Source: Acidovorax sp. FJL06 (GTDB lineage: Bacteria > Pseudomonadota > Gammaproteobacteria > Burkholderiales > Burkholderiaceae_C). From it: a DNA stretch of 64,000 bases. Each line of letters opens with the position of its first letter. Position 1 is the stretch's first letter. Made by a program: the position numbers and the translations under genes. Where the stretch lies: positions 1-64,000 of the forward strand of contig NZ_QAJR01000033.1 of assembly GCF_003852545.1 (NCBI RefSeq), read 5' to 3'. Below the pieces are notes generated by a model. It was not told where the DNA came from and searched no databases. It saw only the letters and a program-made list of their open reading frames with translations. This document shows, one piece after another, positions 9,474-17,639 of this stretch.

Positions 9474-10661
9474 TCAACCCTTCATGCGCAGTTCGCGCTC
9501 CAGCATGGCCAGCCGCTCGGGCTCGGCATGGTGGCGGGATACGGGGTAGGCGCCCGCAAACGCCTCGCGCGCGGCTTCGGGGCGGCCGCTCCAGGCCAGG
9601 GCCAGCGCGTAGTCGCAGGTGCACACCGCCAGCGACGGCCAGGCGCCCGGGGCCTTGGGCACCAGCGCCAGGAACTGCGCGCAGGCCTGGCCCAGGTGGC
9701 GGGCGGCCTCGCTCGCCAGGGCCGGGTCGCGCAGTGCGATCAGGCCCCGCACCCAATCGATGAAGGCCTGGCCATGGGGCGGCAGCAGCTCCGTCCTGGT
9801 GGCGTCCAGCAGGCGCTGTGCTTCATCGGTGTGGCCGGCCCGTGCTTCGCCCAGGGCCAGGTCCAGCTGCAGGACGGGTTCTGTGGGGCGCAGCGCAATC
9901 AGCTCGCGCAGGCGGGCCGTGAAGCCGGCGTGGTCGCCCGTGGCCAGGGGCAGGGTGTAGATGCGCGCCAGGAATTCGCCTTCGTCCGGGGGGCGCATTG
10001 GATGGATGCGCAGCCGCAGGATGGCGGCCTCCACCCCCTCGGCGCGTGCATCGAACCAGGCCATGCGCACGGCCGCGTCCCAGGCGGGCTGGCGCAGAAA
10101 CCGATGGCGTTCCGCCGCATCGGCCAGCCGCTGGGCCAGCACCTTCAGGCGCGGCAGATCGCCCGTGGCGTGTGCGTGCAGCACCTGCTGGTACATGCGC
10201 TGGAACCGGTGCAGGTAGGCAAACACCGCAAACGGCACCAGCATGGCCGCAACCAGCCCGCCCAGCACCCACGGGCTCCACTGGCGCCACAGGGCCAGCG
10301 CGATCAGCACCGCGCACCCCAGCAGCCAGCCCCGGTTTTTGCGCAGCAGCTGGCGCAGCGTGGTCCACAGGCCCGGGTGCTCCATGGCCTCGATCTGGTC
10401 CCGCGCCAGCTGGCGCAGGGCCTTGACATCCAGCGTCCCCAGCACCTCGTCCGCCATCTCGGTCATCGCGCGGGCATGCAGCCCCGAGGTGTGCAGCCGC
10501 ACCTGGCTCAGCGGGGGCTGCAGGGCGGCAATGGCCTGCAGGGCCTCTTCGGCCGTGCGGGCGTGGACAAACCCTTCCGTGGGGCGGCCCTGGTGGTCTT
10601 GGGCCTGGTACAGCCAGCGGGGATGGGCGCCTGGCGAAGGGCGGGGTGGGTCTGCTGTGTT
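9474..10661 (-). CDS. Membrane protein with TPR-like C-terminal region, function unknown
   Basis: A protein of about 395 residues with no family I can name. After a short N-terminal segment (WLYQAQDHQGRP, then EEALQAI) that recalls the small N-terminal domain of type II secretion F proteins, two adjacent hydrophobic helices (GCAVLIALALW and GGLVAAMLVPFAVFAYL) form a membrane hairpin. The rest is helical and Ala/Leu/Arg-rich, with a pattern typical of tetratricopeptide-like repeats. I chose a TTG start at 10661 because AGGGAG lies upstream; a GTG at 10733 would add 24 Pro/Cys-rich residues. It sits directly downstream of a receiver-domain remnant and may once have been cotranscribed with that kinase. 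Confidence 0.6.
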   Translation of the reverse strand, partial: NTADPPRPSPGAHPRWLYQAQDHQGRPTEGFVHARTAEEALQAIAALQPPLSQVRLHTSGLHARAMTEMADEVLGTLDVKALRQLARDQIEAMEHPGLWTTLRQLLRKNRGWLLGCAVLIALALWRQWSPWVLGGLVAAMLVPFAVFAYLHRFQRMYQQVLHAHATGDLPRLKVLAQRLADAAERHRFLRQPAWDAAVRMAWFDARAEGVEAAILRLRIHPMRPPDEGEFLARIYTLPLATGDHAGFTARLRELIALRPTEPVLQLDLALGEARAGHTDEAQRLLDATRTELLPPHGQAFIDWVRGLIALRDPALASEAARHLGQACAQFLALVPKAPGAWPSLAVCTCDYALALAWSGRPEAAREAFAGAYPVSRHHAEPERLAMLERELRMKG

Positions 10662-10799
10662 CAACGCGGGGCTCCCTGGTGGTGGTGGCGGGCAGTTTGG
10701 GCAGCGCCGCACTATGCAGGGTTTTGCGGCCACGCCCGGCCTCCGTCCGGACGGCCGGGCTTCCGTGCTGGACCATCGGCAGGTCTGGCGCGGTGTCGG

Positions 10800-11082
10800 G
10801 GGGTGTCAGCCAGGTTGTGAGCACGGTGCGCAGTTCGCCTACATCAACAGGCTTCTTCAGCACCCGGTAGCCCTTTGCCTCGGCGTCCCGCAATTCGGGG
10901 GCATCGAACTCGTCACTCACCATGGCCCCCGGGCCCTGGGGGCACTGCGCCAGCAGGGCGTGCAGGATGTCGAAGCCGCTTTCGCTGGAGCGCAGGAGCT
11001 GATCGCACAGCATGGCATCGGGCACAACCCCGGCATCTATCTGGGAGAACGCCTTGCTGGCGTCAGACGCAAGCGTGGAGGG
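10800..11082 (-). pseudogene. Remnant of a response-regulator receiver domain (hybrid kinase C-terminus)
   Basis: On the minus strand the frame reads a receiver-domain tail. Recognisable parts are the acidic phospho-acceptor strand (PDAMLCDQLL), ESGFDILHAL, the conserved Ser strand (GAMVSDEF) and the conserved Lys with following Pro (RVLKKPVDVGEL). In the other direction the frame meets a stop at 11083-11085, so the first strand of the receiver and any kinase part are missing, and no kinase motifs appear further upstream. The usual early Asp pair is not visible. This looks like the surviving end of a hybrid histidine kinase whose rest has been replaced by the lipoprotein gene region. Confidence 0.6.
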
Positions 11083-11085
11083 CTA

Positions 11086-11282
11086 TGCCGCGACCTGGGC
11101 ATTGCGGGCAAAACCTGTTACACACAGAACGGACATTGGGGATTCGTTCACGGCCCCTGGCCCATGCCGAGGCATATGGACTATGTTTAGCAGTGCATAG
11201 GAGCTCTCTTTGTAGACTATCTGAGGGGCCGGGAGGGCTGTGTGGCCCCGTTCCTTCATCTATAGCAGAGAGATTCCTATTC
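11086..11282. other. Leader region of lipoprotein gene, no further feature
   Basis: This stretch lies between the truncated receiver remnant and the lipoprotein start. It is visibly AT-richer than the flanking genes. It presumably contains the lipoprotein promoter, but no convincing -35/-10 pair or kinase coding sequence stands out. Confidence 0.4.
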
Positions 11283-12323
11283 ATGACAAGTCATCGCTCA
11301 AAAATTACCCAATGTTTCCCGTGGATTGCCCGTGAGGTTGTTCTCGGGGCGGTCATCGTGTTCCTTGTCGGGTGCGGTGGCGGTAGTGACGGTGCGGCGC
11401 CACCAAGGACGGAAGGCGCATACACGGTAGGAGGTGTGGTGAGTGGCCTAGCTGCGGGTAAGACTTTGGTTCTGCAGAACAGCGGTGGGGATGATCTGGG
11501 CGTGAGTTCCAATGGCAGTTTTTCGTTTGTGACCCGGGTGGACAGTGGCGTGGCATATACCGTCACCGTCAAAACGCAACCCGATGGGCTGCGATGCGCT
11601 GTGTCTCAAGGTGCGGGCGCGGTTACGGCCAATGTCAGCAGCGTGTCGGTGCGTTGCGAGGCCCTGCCGGCTGCCATGTACACGGTGGGAGGGGCGGTGG
11701 TCGGTCTGGCCAGTGGCGGTGGCGTGGTACTGCAGAACAACGGTGGTGAAGACGTGTCGGTAGGCGGCAACGGGGGCTTCACATTCCCGACAGCGATGGT
11801 CGCGGGGGCTGGCTATTTAGTCACCGTCAAGACGCAGCCTTCCTGGCAGACATGCACCATACAAAACGGTGCTGGCACCGTGTCCACCGCCAATGTGCAG
11901 GCGGTGCAGGTAAGTTGCGATGCGCTGATTGCTCCGCTGGAGGGCTTTTGGGTGGCAGACCTGTGTCTGCCCATGGCGCTGGGACATGCGTGGACTATTG
12001 CGCGCCAGGGGGAGTCGCAGGTCCATGTGAAACAAATGGGTGTGGCCTATGAGAATGGCTCTTGCTCAGGCGCCTTCCGAACCTGGACGCCTTCGGACAT
12101 GGGCAACGCCGTGTTTACCAAAGTCACATCTTCCGGTCCTTTGACCGCTTTCTGGGGCAAATGGCCCCAAGGAAATGGCGACTACGACTTGGCCATCTGG
12201 ACCCGTGTCGGGCCCTATCTGTGCTTCCTGCGCGACAACCCCGAATGGCCCAGCACCATGGCGGAAGTCGAAGCAAGAACGGCAGGTGCCATAGCAGGCA
12301 AAGCCTGCGCGAGACAGCGTTGA
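11283..12323 (+). CDS. Lipoprotein with two tandem repeat domains
   Basis: A 346-residue predicted outer-membrane or periplasmic lipoprotein. The signal peptide ends in a lipobox, FLVGC, giving Cys31 as the acylated residue, followed by a Gly/Ser linker. Two copies of a roughly 80-residue beta-rich unit follow (YTVGG...GLAAGKTLVLQN, ending VRC; then YTVGG...GLASGGGVVLQN, ending VSC), a repeat often seen in Burkholderiales surface proteins. The C-terminal 150 residues are unlike the repeats and unrecognised. The ATG at 11283 gives a proper signal peptide; the frame is open further upstream but has no signal. The gene is AT-richer than its neighbours, suggesting recent acquisition. Confidence 0.8.
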   Translation: MTSHRSKITQCFPWIAREVVLGAVIVFLVGCGGGSDGAAPPRTEGAYTVGGVVSGLAAGKTLVLQNSGGDDLGVSSNGSFSFVTRVDSGVAYTVTVKTQPDGLRCAVSQGAGAVTANVSSVSVRCEALPAAMYTVGGAVVGLASGGGVVLQNNGGEDVSVGGNGGFTFPTAMVAGAGYLVTVKTQPSWQTCTIQNGAGTVSTANVQAVQVSCDALIAPLEGFWVADLCLPMALGHAWTIARQGESQVHVKQMGVAYENGSCSGAFRTWTPSDMGNAVFTKVTSSGPLTAFWGKWPQGNGDYDLAIWTRVGPYLCFLRDNPEWPSTMAEVEARTAGAIAGKACARQR

Positions 12324-12359
12324 GCGCGATGGCGCAGCGCGAGCGTAGGCGCAATGTCT

Positions 12360-12839
12360 TTACGCGTCGCCGCCCTTGCGCCGCAGCACCACCGTGATCT
12401 GCCCATTGGTCTCAATCGTCGCCCGCTCCACCTCGTGCAGGTGCAGGCAGCCGCTGGCGCGCAGGGCGGCCTCCAGGTCGTCGGTGGAGAGCAGCTCCTG
12501 GCGCATGAGGGTGCTGTTCACCTGCCCACCCTGCACCAGCACCTGGGGGGTGCCGTCGATGAGGCGCGCCATCCACGCAAAACGGAAGGTCAGCTGCGCC
12601 AGCACCACGTGGCAGACGAGGAGCGTGCTGGCCGAGACCAGGCCGCCCACCAGCGAGTTGTCGCCCGCGTTCATCGAGTTCTGCACGGCATTCGACAGGA
12701 TCAGCAGCAGCACCAGGTCAAACGGTGCGTACTGCCCGGTCTGGCGCTTGCCCGTGAGGCGCAGGAACACCAGCAGGAACACATAGACCACCACGCCGCG
12801 CAGCACGAACTCCCACCACGGCACATTCATATCCCACAT
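12360..12839 (-). CDS. DUF421 (YetF/YcaP-like) membrane protein
   Basis: A 159-residue inner-membrane protein of the DUF421 family. Transmembrane helices occupy about residues 10-28, 38-55 and 62-82, with the family motif LTGKRQTGQ at the end of the first helix. A soluble C-terminal domain follows (QGGQVNSTLMRQELLSTDDL). AAGGAG precedes the ATG at 12839; a longer frame upstream is antisense to the next gene. The role of the family is poorly defined; in Bacillus, YetF-type proteins have been linked to lipid turnover. It converges with the lipoprotein gene and diverges from the DUF4197 gene. Confidence 0.9.
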   Translation of the reverse strand: MWDMNVPWWEFVLRGVVVYVFLLVFLRLTGKRQTGQYAPFDLVLLLILSNAVQNSMNAGDNSLVGGLVSASTLLVCHVVLAQLTFRFAWMARLIDGTPQVLVQGGQVNSTLMRQELLSTDDLEAALRASGCLHLHEVERATIETNGQITVVLRRKGGDA

Positions 12840-12968
12840 CGCAAGGCTCCTTTGCACAGGTTCTTCGTTGGAAGGGTGTTTCGCTCGCCAGTCTACGGGG
12901 CTGAGCGAAAATCCCCCGCTACCGCCTGCCGCGCAGGCCGCCCCCCTTTCCGAGAAAGAAGCCGCTCC

Positions 12969-13667
12969 ATGCAACGCCGCCACCTCCTTCAAACCAGCGC
13001 CCTGAGCGCCCTGCTGTGCGCCACCTGGCAGCAGGCCTGGGCCTTGTCGCTGGGCGACCTCTCCAGCGCCGACGCGTCCAGCGGGCTCAAGGCCGCCTTG
13101 TCGCAGGGCGCGCAGGCGGCGGTGTCGCTGCTGGGCCGCAATGATGGATTTCTGGGCAACCCCAAGGTGCGCATCGGCCTGCCGGGCTACCTGGAGGATG
13201 CCGCCAAGGTGATGAAGTCCCTGGGCCAGGGCAAACGCATCGACGAGCTGGTGGTCTCCATCAACCGCGCGGCCGAGGCGGCCGTGCCCATGGGCCAGGA
13301 CCTGCTGGTGGGGGCCGTGCAGAGCATGACGGTGACCGATGCCAAGAACATCCTCACCGGCGGTGACAACTCGGTCACGGCCTTTTTTGCCGACAAGACG
13401 CGTGCGCCGCTGGGCCAGCGCTTTTTGCCCGTGGTGAACGAGGCCACGGAAAAGGTCGGCCTCACCCAGAAGTACAACGCCTTTGCGGGCAAGGCCGCCA
13501 GCTTTGGCCTGCTCAAGGCCGAAGAGGCAAACCTGGCGCAGTACGTGACCGGCAAGACGCTGGACGGCCTCTACACCATGATCGGCGAGGAAGAACGCCG
13601 CATCCGCCAGAACCCGGCGGAGGCCGGCAGTGCCATCGTCCGCAAGGTGTTTGGCGCGATGAAATGA
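12969..13667 (+). CDS. DUF4197 exported protein
   Basis: A 232-residue protein with a twin-Arg start (MQRRHLL) and a cleavable signal ending near QAWA (residue 25), so it is probably periplasmic and possibly a Tat substrate. The mature part matches the DUF4197 family: ALSQGAQAAVSLLGRNDGFLGNPKVRIGLP, then AKNILTGGDNSVTAFF. Function is unknown for the family. The ATG at 12969 gives the complete signal peptide; the open frame extending upstream to about 12354 is antisense to DUF421. A family B repeat starts at its stop codon. Confidence 0.88.
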   Translation: MQRRHLLQTSALSALLCATWQQAWALSLGDLSSADASSGLKAALSQGAQAAVSLLGRNDGFLGNPKVRIGLPGYLEDAAKVMKSLGQGKRIDELVVSINRAAEAAVPMGQDLLVGAVQSMTVTDAKNILTGGDNSVTAFFADKTRAPLGQRFLPVVNEATEKVGLTQKYNAFAGKAASFGLLKAEEANLAQYVTGKTLDGLYTMIGEEERRIRQNPAEAGSAIVRKVFGAMK

Positions 13668-13815
13668 GGCACCCCGGAGTCGCTTCGCGCCGACACCCCC
13701 TCCCGCATTGCTGCGCAATGCGGGAGGGGGCGCCCCCAGCGCGTGAGCTGGATACGCCGCCTTCGCGGCGGGGCGGCCCTTGTGCGGGGGCACTGGCCCT
13801 CGCCGCGCCAAGTCC
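13668..13815. repeat. Post-stop dispersed repeat, family B copy 2
   Basis: It starts at the DUF4197 stop with CACCCCGGAGTCGCTTCGCG, then a strong hairpin (CCCCTCCCGCATTG...CAATGCGGGAGGGG, about 13697-13731), then the GGCGGGGCGGCCCTT module. It shares this second module with the copy at 50694. No other feature is seen between 13668 and 13855. Confidence 0.7.
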
Positions 13816-13855
13816 AGAGCAGCGCTACCGATAGTGGATATGGCAATCTAAACCC

Positions 13856-14272
13856 ATGGCACACCCTGAACCCACCGACGCCTGCCCCTGCGGCCAGCTC
13901 AACGTGCGCCAGAAGCCGCTGGCCTATGCCGACTGCTGCGGCCGGTACGTGGCGCATTTCGATACCACGCCCGCCCCCGATGCGCCCAGCCTCATGCGAT
14001 CGCGCTACACCGCCTTTGTGTGCGAGCAGGCCGACTACCTGCAGGCCACCTGGCACCCCAGCACCCGGCCCGCTGCGCTGGACTTCGACCCCGGCACCAA
14101 GTGGCTGGGGCTCGCAGTGCGCAGCCACCGCGCCACGGGCGCCGACCGTGCCGAGGTGGAGTTTGTGGCGCGCTACCGCGTGGGCGGGCGCGCCGTGCGC
14201 CTGCACGAGACCAGCCGCTTCGTGCGCGAAGGCGGGCGCTGGTTCTACGTGGATGGCGACATCCGCGGCTGA
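13856..14272 (+). CDS. YchJ-family (UPF0225) protein with SEC-C-type zinc motif
   Basis: A 138-residue cytoplasmic protein. The N-terminus carries a SEC-C-like metal-binding motif with Cys10, Cys12, Cys27 and Cys28 (CPCGQ, then YADCCG), followed by [10 protein letters not shown], which is the hallmark of YchJ proteins and leads into an NTF2-like domain. Length is typical. The biochemical role is unknown. It follows a family B repeat and precedes a HAD phosphatase by 50 bp that contains a family A repeat. Confidence 0.88.
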   Translation: MAHPEPTDACPCGQLNVRQKPLAYADCCGRYVAHFDTTPAPDAPSLMRSRYTAFVCEQADYLQATWHPSTRPAALDFDPGTKWLGLAVRSHRATGADRAEVEFVARYRVGGRAVRLHETSRFVREGGRWFYVDGDIRG

Positions 14273-14277
14273 TGTTT

Positions 14278-14332
14278 AAATAAAAATGCTCTCCAGCGCT
14301 TGACCAGCAAGCGCTATATGCTATGAAATTTG
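14278..14332 (-). repeat. Dispersed family A repeat, copy 2
   Basis: The complement reads AAATTTCATAGCATATAGCG, then CTTGCTGGTCAAGCGCTGGA, then GAGCATTTTTATTT, matching the family in reverse orientation with the AGCGCTTG/CAAGCGCT stem. It reaches into the first codons of the HAD phosphatase gene, whose start codon at 14323 lies in the repeat's A/T-rich end. Confidence 0.65.
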
Positions 14333-14979
14333 AAGCAATCCTGTTTGACTGCGATGGTGTGCTGGTGGACAGCGAGCCCATCACCAACGGCGTGCTGCGC
14401 GACATGCTGGCCGAGGCCGGCTGGGCCCTGACGCCCGAGGAATGCATGCGCCTCTTCATCGGCAAGACGGTGCGCAGCGAAGCGGCCCGCATTGAGGCGC
14501 ACACCGGCCAGCCGCTCACCGACGCCTGGATGGCCGCCTTCTACGCGCGGCGCAATGCCGAGCTGGACCTGCGCCTCACGGCCATCGCGCATGTCCACGG
14601 CGCCATCGAACGCGTGCACGCCCACCACGGCGGGCGCATCGCCTGCGCCTCGGGGGCCGACCGGTACAAGGTCGAGATGCAGCTGGCCAAGGTGGGGCTC
14701 ACGCCCTACTTTGCGGGGCGGGTCTTCAGCGGCCACGAGATGCCTGCCACCAAGCCCGCGCCCGATGTCTACCTGGCCGCCGCAGCCGCCCTGCAGGTGG
14801 CGCCAGCGCGCTGCGCGGTGGTGGAAGACACGGTCACCGGCGTCACGGCGGGCGTGGCGGCCGGGGCCACGGTGTTTGCCTACGCGCCGCTGGACGACGG
14901 CGACGCGGCGCTGCGCGCGGCCGGCGCGGTGCAGGTCTTCCGCAGCATGGCCGAGCTGCCAGGCCTGCTGGGCTGCTGA
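14323..14979 (+). CDS. HAD-superfamily phosphatase (phosphoglycolate/phosphosugar type)
   Basis: A 218-residue HAD subfamily IA hydrolase. Motif I is FDCDGVLVDSEP with nucleophile Asp9 and Asp11; motif II is in CASGAD, motif III Lys in ATKPAPDVY and motif IV in VVEDTVTG. The cap domain lies between motifs I and II. It resembles YieH/YfbT-type sugar phosphate phosphatases and beta-phosphoglucomutase-like proteins, so the substrate is probably a small phosphorylated sugar or glycolate. The start codon lies at the edge of a dispersed repeat. The lipoprotein gene follows 17 bp downstream and may be cotranscribed. Confidence 0.88.
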   Translation: MKFEAILFDCDGVLVDSEPITNGVLRDMLAEAGWALTPEECMRLFIGKTVRSEAARIEAHTGQPLTDAWMAAFYARRNAELDLRLTAIAHVHGAIERVHAHHGGRIACASGADRYKVEMQLAKVGLTPYFAGRVFSGHEMPATKPAPDVYLAAAAALQVAPARCAVVEDTVTGVTAGVAAGATVFAYAPLDDGDAALRAAGAVQVFRSMAELPGLLGC

Positions 14980-14996
14980 TTCCGGCCGACGGAGGG

Positions 14997-16448
14997 ATGG
15001 CGATGCGACACATTGCGCGGTGGGTGGCGCGGGGGGCGGTGGTGCTGGGCGCCGTGGCGGCGCTGGCCGGCTGTTCGTCGGTGAAGCCCTGGGTCAACGA
15101 ACCCCTGCCGCCAGAGGACCAGGGCGTGCCAGTGCGCCAGTCCGAGCGCGATCCGACCATCCTCGTGGCGGTCACGCTGTCGGGTGGCGGGGCGCGTGCC
15201 GCCGCGTTTGGCTTTGGCGTGCTGACCGAGATGCAGGCCACGCGGTTCGCCTGGAACGGCCGCGACACCACCTTGCTGGATGCGACCGATGTGGTCAGTG
15301 GCGTGTCGGGCGGCAGCATCGTGGCGGCCTATTTCGCGGCCCATGGCATCGAGGGGCTGCCTCGCTTCGAGCAGGACTTTCTGCGCCAGAACTTCCAGAA
15401 CAGCCTCATCACGCAGGCGCTGCGGCCCGGCAACCTGATCGACCTGACCTCGCCCTGGCTGGGGCGCACCCACCTGCTCGCGCGGCGGCTCGACGCGCTG
15501 TATGGCGGCCTCACCTTTGGCGACGTGGAGCGCCGCCCGCGCCACCCGCAGCTGTTCATCACCGCCACCGACATGTCGCTGGGCACGGGCTTCGAGTTCA
15601 CCTGGGAGCAGTTTGCGCTCATCTGCTCGGACCTGCGCAAGGTGCCGCTGTCGTTTGCCGTGGCCTCGTCATCGGCCGTGCCGCTGCTGCTCAGCCCCAT
15701 GACGCTCAAGAACTACGCCGACCAGTGTCCCGCGCGGCAGTCCTCCCTGGCCACCCTGGCCGGTCGCGCGCAAGCCGGCGCAGGCGACTACCGGGCCCGG
15801 CTGTACCGCGCGCACGAACTGAGCTACGCCGATGCGCAGCGCAAGCCCTACATCCATTTGGTTGATGGCGGCCTGGCCGACAACCTGGGCGTGCAGCGCC
15901 TGCTCGACCGGGCCCTCGCGGGTGGTGGCCTGCGCCAGACCTTCAGCGAAGTCGGCATCCCGCCCGGCACCATCCGCAAGCTGGTGCTGATCACCGTCAA
16001 TGCGGAGCGCGACCCCTCGGTGGACATCAACCAGAGCGACAAGGTGCCCAACATGGTGCAGGTGGTGGATGCCCTGCTGTTTGGCACCGGCGCGCGCGCC
16101 ACGCGCGAGACGCAGGAGTTTCTGCGCGACATCACGCGGCAGTGGCAGCAGTCCCTGGCTGCGGGCTCTACCGGCAGCACCGATGTGTTTGCGCCCGATG
16201 CCGAGATCCACGTCATCCCCGTCAACCTGCGCGACGCGCCCGACGACATCGCCCGCCGCCGCCTGCTGCAGGTGCCCACGGCGTTGTCGATCACCTCCGA
16301 CGAGGTCACGGACCTCATCGAGGCCGGTGGCAGCGTGCTGCGGCACTCGCCCGAGTTCCGGGCGCTGGTGCAATCGCTGCTGCGCCCGGCGCCGCATGTG
16401 CCCAATGCACCGCTTGCACTGCCTGCGGGGCTGCAGGCCAAGGAGTGA
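14997..16448 (+). CDS. Patatin-like phospholipase lipoprotein
   Basis: A 483-residue lipoprotein with a patatin domain. The signal sequence ends in LAGC (acylated Cys26). The oxyanion glycine loop is SGGGARA (about 62-68), the nucleophile Ser104 sits in SGVSGGS, and the second dyad residue is in VDGGLADN near residue 290. This is the Ser/Asp lipid acyl hydrolase architecture, probably placed at the periplasmic face of a membrane. The region after the Asp is long and unrecognised. The ATG at 14997 (MAMRH) gives a complete signal; MRH two codons later is an alternative. Confidence 0.88.
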   Translation: MAMRHIARWVARGAVVLGAVAALAGCSSVKPWVNEPLPPEDQGVPVRQSERDPTILVAVTLSGGGARAAAFGFGVLTEMQATRFAWNGRDTTLLDATDVVSGVSGGSIVAAYFAAHGIEGLPRFEQDFLRQNFQNSLITQALRPGNLIDLTSPWLGRTHLLARRLDALYGGLTFGDVERRPRHPQLFITATDMSLGTGFEFTWEQFALICSDLRKVPLSFAVASSSAVPLLLSPMTLKNYADQCPARQSSLATLAGRAQAGAGDYRARLYRAHELSYADAQRKPYIHLVDGGLADNLGVQRLLDRALAGGGLRQTFSEVGIPPGTIRKLVLITVNAERDPSVDINQSDKVPNMVQVVDALLFGTGARATRETQEFLRDITRQWQQSLAAGSTGSTDVFAPDAEIHVIPVNLRDAPDDIARRRLLQVPTALSITSDEVTDLIEAGGSVLRHSPEFRALVQSLLRPAPHVPNAPLALPAGLQAKE

Positions 16449-16478
16449 GGGCGCGCGCTCAGGGGCGCTTGAGGTCTG

Positions 16479-17153
16479 TCAGGGCCGCGTATCCGGCGCC
16501 GGGGTTGTCGGAACGCCTTGCACCTCTGCCGCCCGCATCTGCACCTCCATCGCGCGCTGATAGGCAGGTCGCTGCTGCAGCCGCTGCCAATACGCCTGCG
16601 TAGCGGGCCCAAACTGCGGCGCCAGCCCCAGGTGCTGCCCCAGCAGCAGCGCATACCCCACCGCCACATCGGCCGCCGTGAAGCGGCCCGCGCACAGGTG
16701 CTCGCTGCCGCTGTGGGTCAACGCCGCTTCTACGGCGCGCAGCCGGGCCAGAAACCAGCGGCTGTAGTCCTCCACCACCTGCGGCTGCTTGCGCTCTGCA
16801 GGCTCAAACCGGCCATAGCGCAGCACCAGCGTTTGTGGAAAAGTCAGCGTGGCATCGCTCATGTGCAGCCAGTTCAGGTAGGCGCCAAATGCCGGGTGCG
16901 TGGGCGCCACGTCCAGCCCCGCATCGGGGTGCGTGGCGGCGAGGTACTGGCACATCGCCGCCGACTCGGTCATCCGCACATCGCCCTGTACCAGCAGCGG
17001 CACCGTGCCCAGCGGGTTCTCGTCCAGAAACCACCGCGCCTTGGCGCGCGGCGGGAAGGGGAGCATGTGGAGCTGGTAGGGGAGTTGCAGCTCTTCGAGC
17101 ATCCACAGGGGGCGGAAGGAGCGGGCGCTGACGCAGTGGTGGAGGTGGAGCAT
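16479..17153 (-). CDS. Glutathione S-transferase
   Basis: A 224-residue two-domain glutathione S-transferase. The thioredoxin-like N-terminal domain begins CVSARSFRPLWMLEEL and contains the cis-Pro segment GTVPLL and the glutathione-binding MTESAAMCQYL; the C-terminal helical domain contains FTAADVAVGYALL. The ATG at 17153 (MLHLHH) is the natural family start. There is no good ribosome-binding site before it, and the same frame continues upstream without a stop into an HNH nuclease reading frame (to 17549). It may therefore be translated as part of that larger product or from its own start. The substrate is unknown. Confidence 0.85.
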   Translation of the reverse strand: MLHLHHCVSARSFRPLWMLEELQLPYQLHMLPFPPRAKARWFLDENPLGTVPLLVQGDVRMTESAAMCQYLAATHPDAGLDVAPTHPAFGAYLNWLHMSDATLTFPQTLVLRYGRFEPAERKQPQVVEDYSRWFLARLRAVEAALTHSGSEHLCAGRFTAADVAVGYALLLGQHLGLAPQFGPATQAYWQRLQQRPAYQRAMEVQMRAAEVQGVPTTPAPDTRP

Positions 17154-17549
17154 GGGTGTGGGTTGGCTTGAAAGAACGCTGGTTGCGCTTTTTATCTCAT
17201 CCCCAAAACTGCTTCCAGTTGCGGGCGTTTCACAGTCCGGTATCTGTTTCGCGCGGTCCCGCGCTGTGAGGGCGACCGGAGCCAACGTATTCTCGGCAAC
17301 TCCTCTCAGCTTTGCTCTGGGCGAATCAAGCCATTCGTTGAGCAGCTTTCCTCCCTTTGATGCGTTGCAGCCTATGCAGCACAGCGCAATGTTCTCAATT
17401 GTGGCAATGCTGATGTCATTGATGATGTGCTCCCAAGAGCGCATTTTTGCTCTCTCAAGGCCAAACTCAGAGCCGCAGTAAACGCAGCGATGGTCCCGCT
17501 TTAGAACAGCCTCTTCGATCTCTTTGGGGATGCCCCATTGATTTGCCAT
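16479..17549 (-). CDS. HNH endonuclease reading frame continuous with GST
   Basis: A 356-codon open frame. Residues 1-132 are an HNH nuclease: Cys22/Cys25 in CVYCG, His41 in WEHII, Asn53, and Cys58/Cys61 in CCIGCN form the zinc and catalytic framework. From residue 133 the frame becomes the complete glutathione S-transferase described separately, with no stop in between. GGAG lies just before the ATG at 17549. The HNH part and the 90 bp upstream are clearly AT-richer than their surroundings, which suggests insertion of a foreign nuclease gene that lost its own stop. A functional fusion enzyme is less likely than two products, but I cannot exclude it. Confidence 0.6.
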   Translation of the reverse strand: MANQWGIPKEIEEAVLKRDHRCVYCGSEFGLERAKMRSWEHIINDISIATIENIALCCIGCNASKGGKLLNEWLDSPRAKLRGVAENTLAPVALTARDRAKQIPDCETPATGSSFGDEIKSATSVLSSQPTPMLHLHHCVSARSFRPLWMLEELQLPYQLHMLPFPPRAKARWFLDENPLGTVPLLVQGDVRMTESAAMCQYLAATHPDAGLDVAPTHPAFGAYLNWLHMSDATLTFPQTLVLRYGRFEPAERKQPQVVEDYSRWFLARLRAVEAALTHSGSEHLCAGRFTAADVAVGYALLLGQHLGLAPQFGPATQAYWQRLQQRPAYQRAMEVQMRAAEVQGVPTTPAPDTRP

Positions 17550-17639
17550 CTACTCTCCAACTTGGGTTTTTGTGTGGACTTGATTGCACCAAGGTTTTGC
17601 ACATTGGAGTTAGGCCAATGAAGACGCCTTTCTGATGTT

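Noticed and set aside
10875-11282. N-terminal extension of the lipoprotein frame
   Set aside because: It overlaps the receiver-domain remnant on the other strand and would hide the signal peptide and lipobox, which begin at 11283.
12840-13811. Long upstream extension of the DUF421 frame
   Set aside because: It is antisense to the DUF4197 gene; the ATG at 12839 has a good ribosome-binding site and gives the normal DUF421 start.
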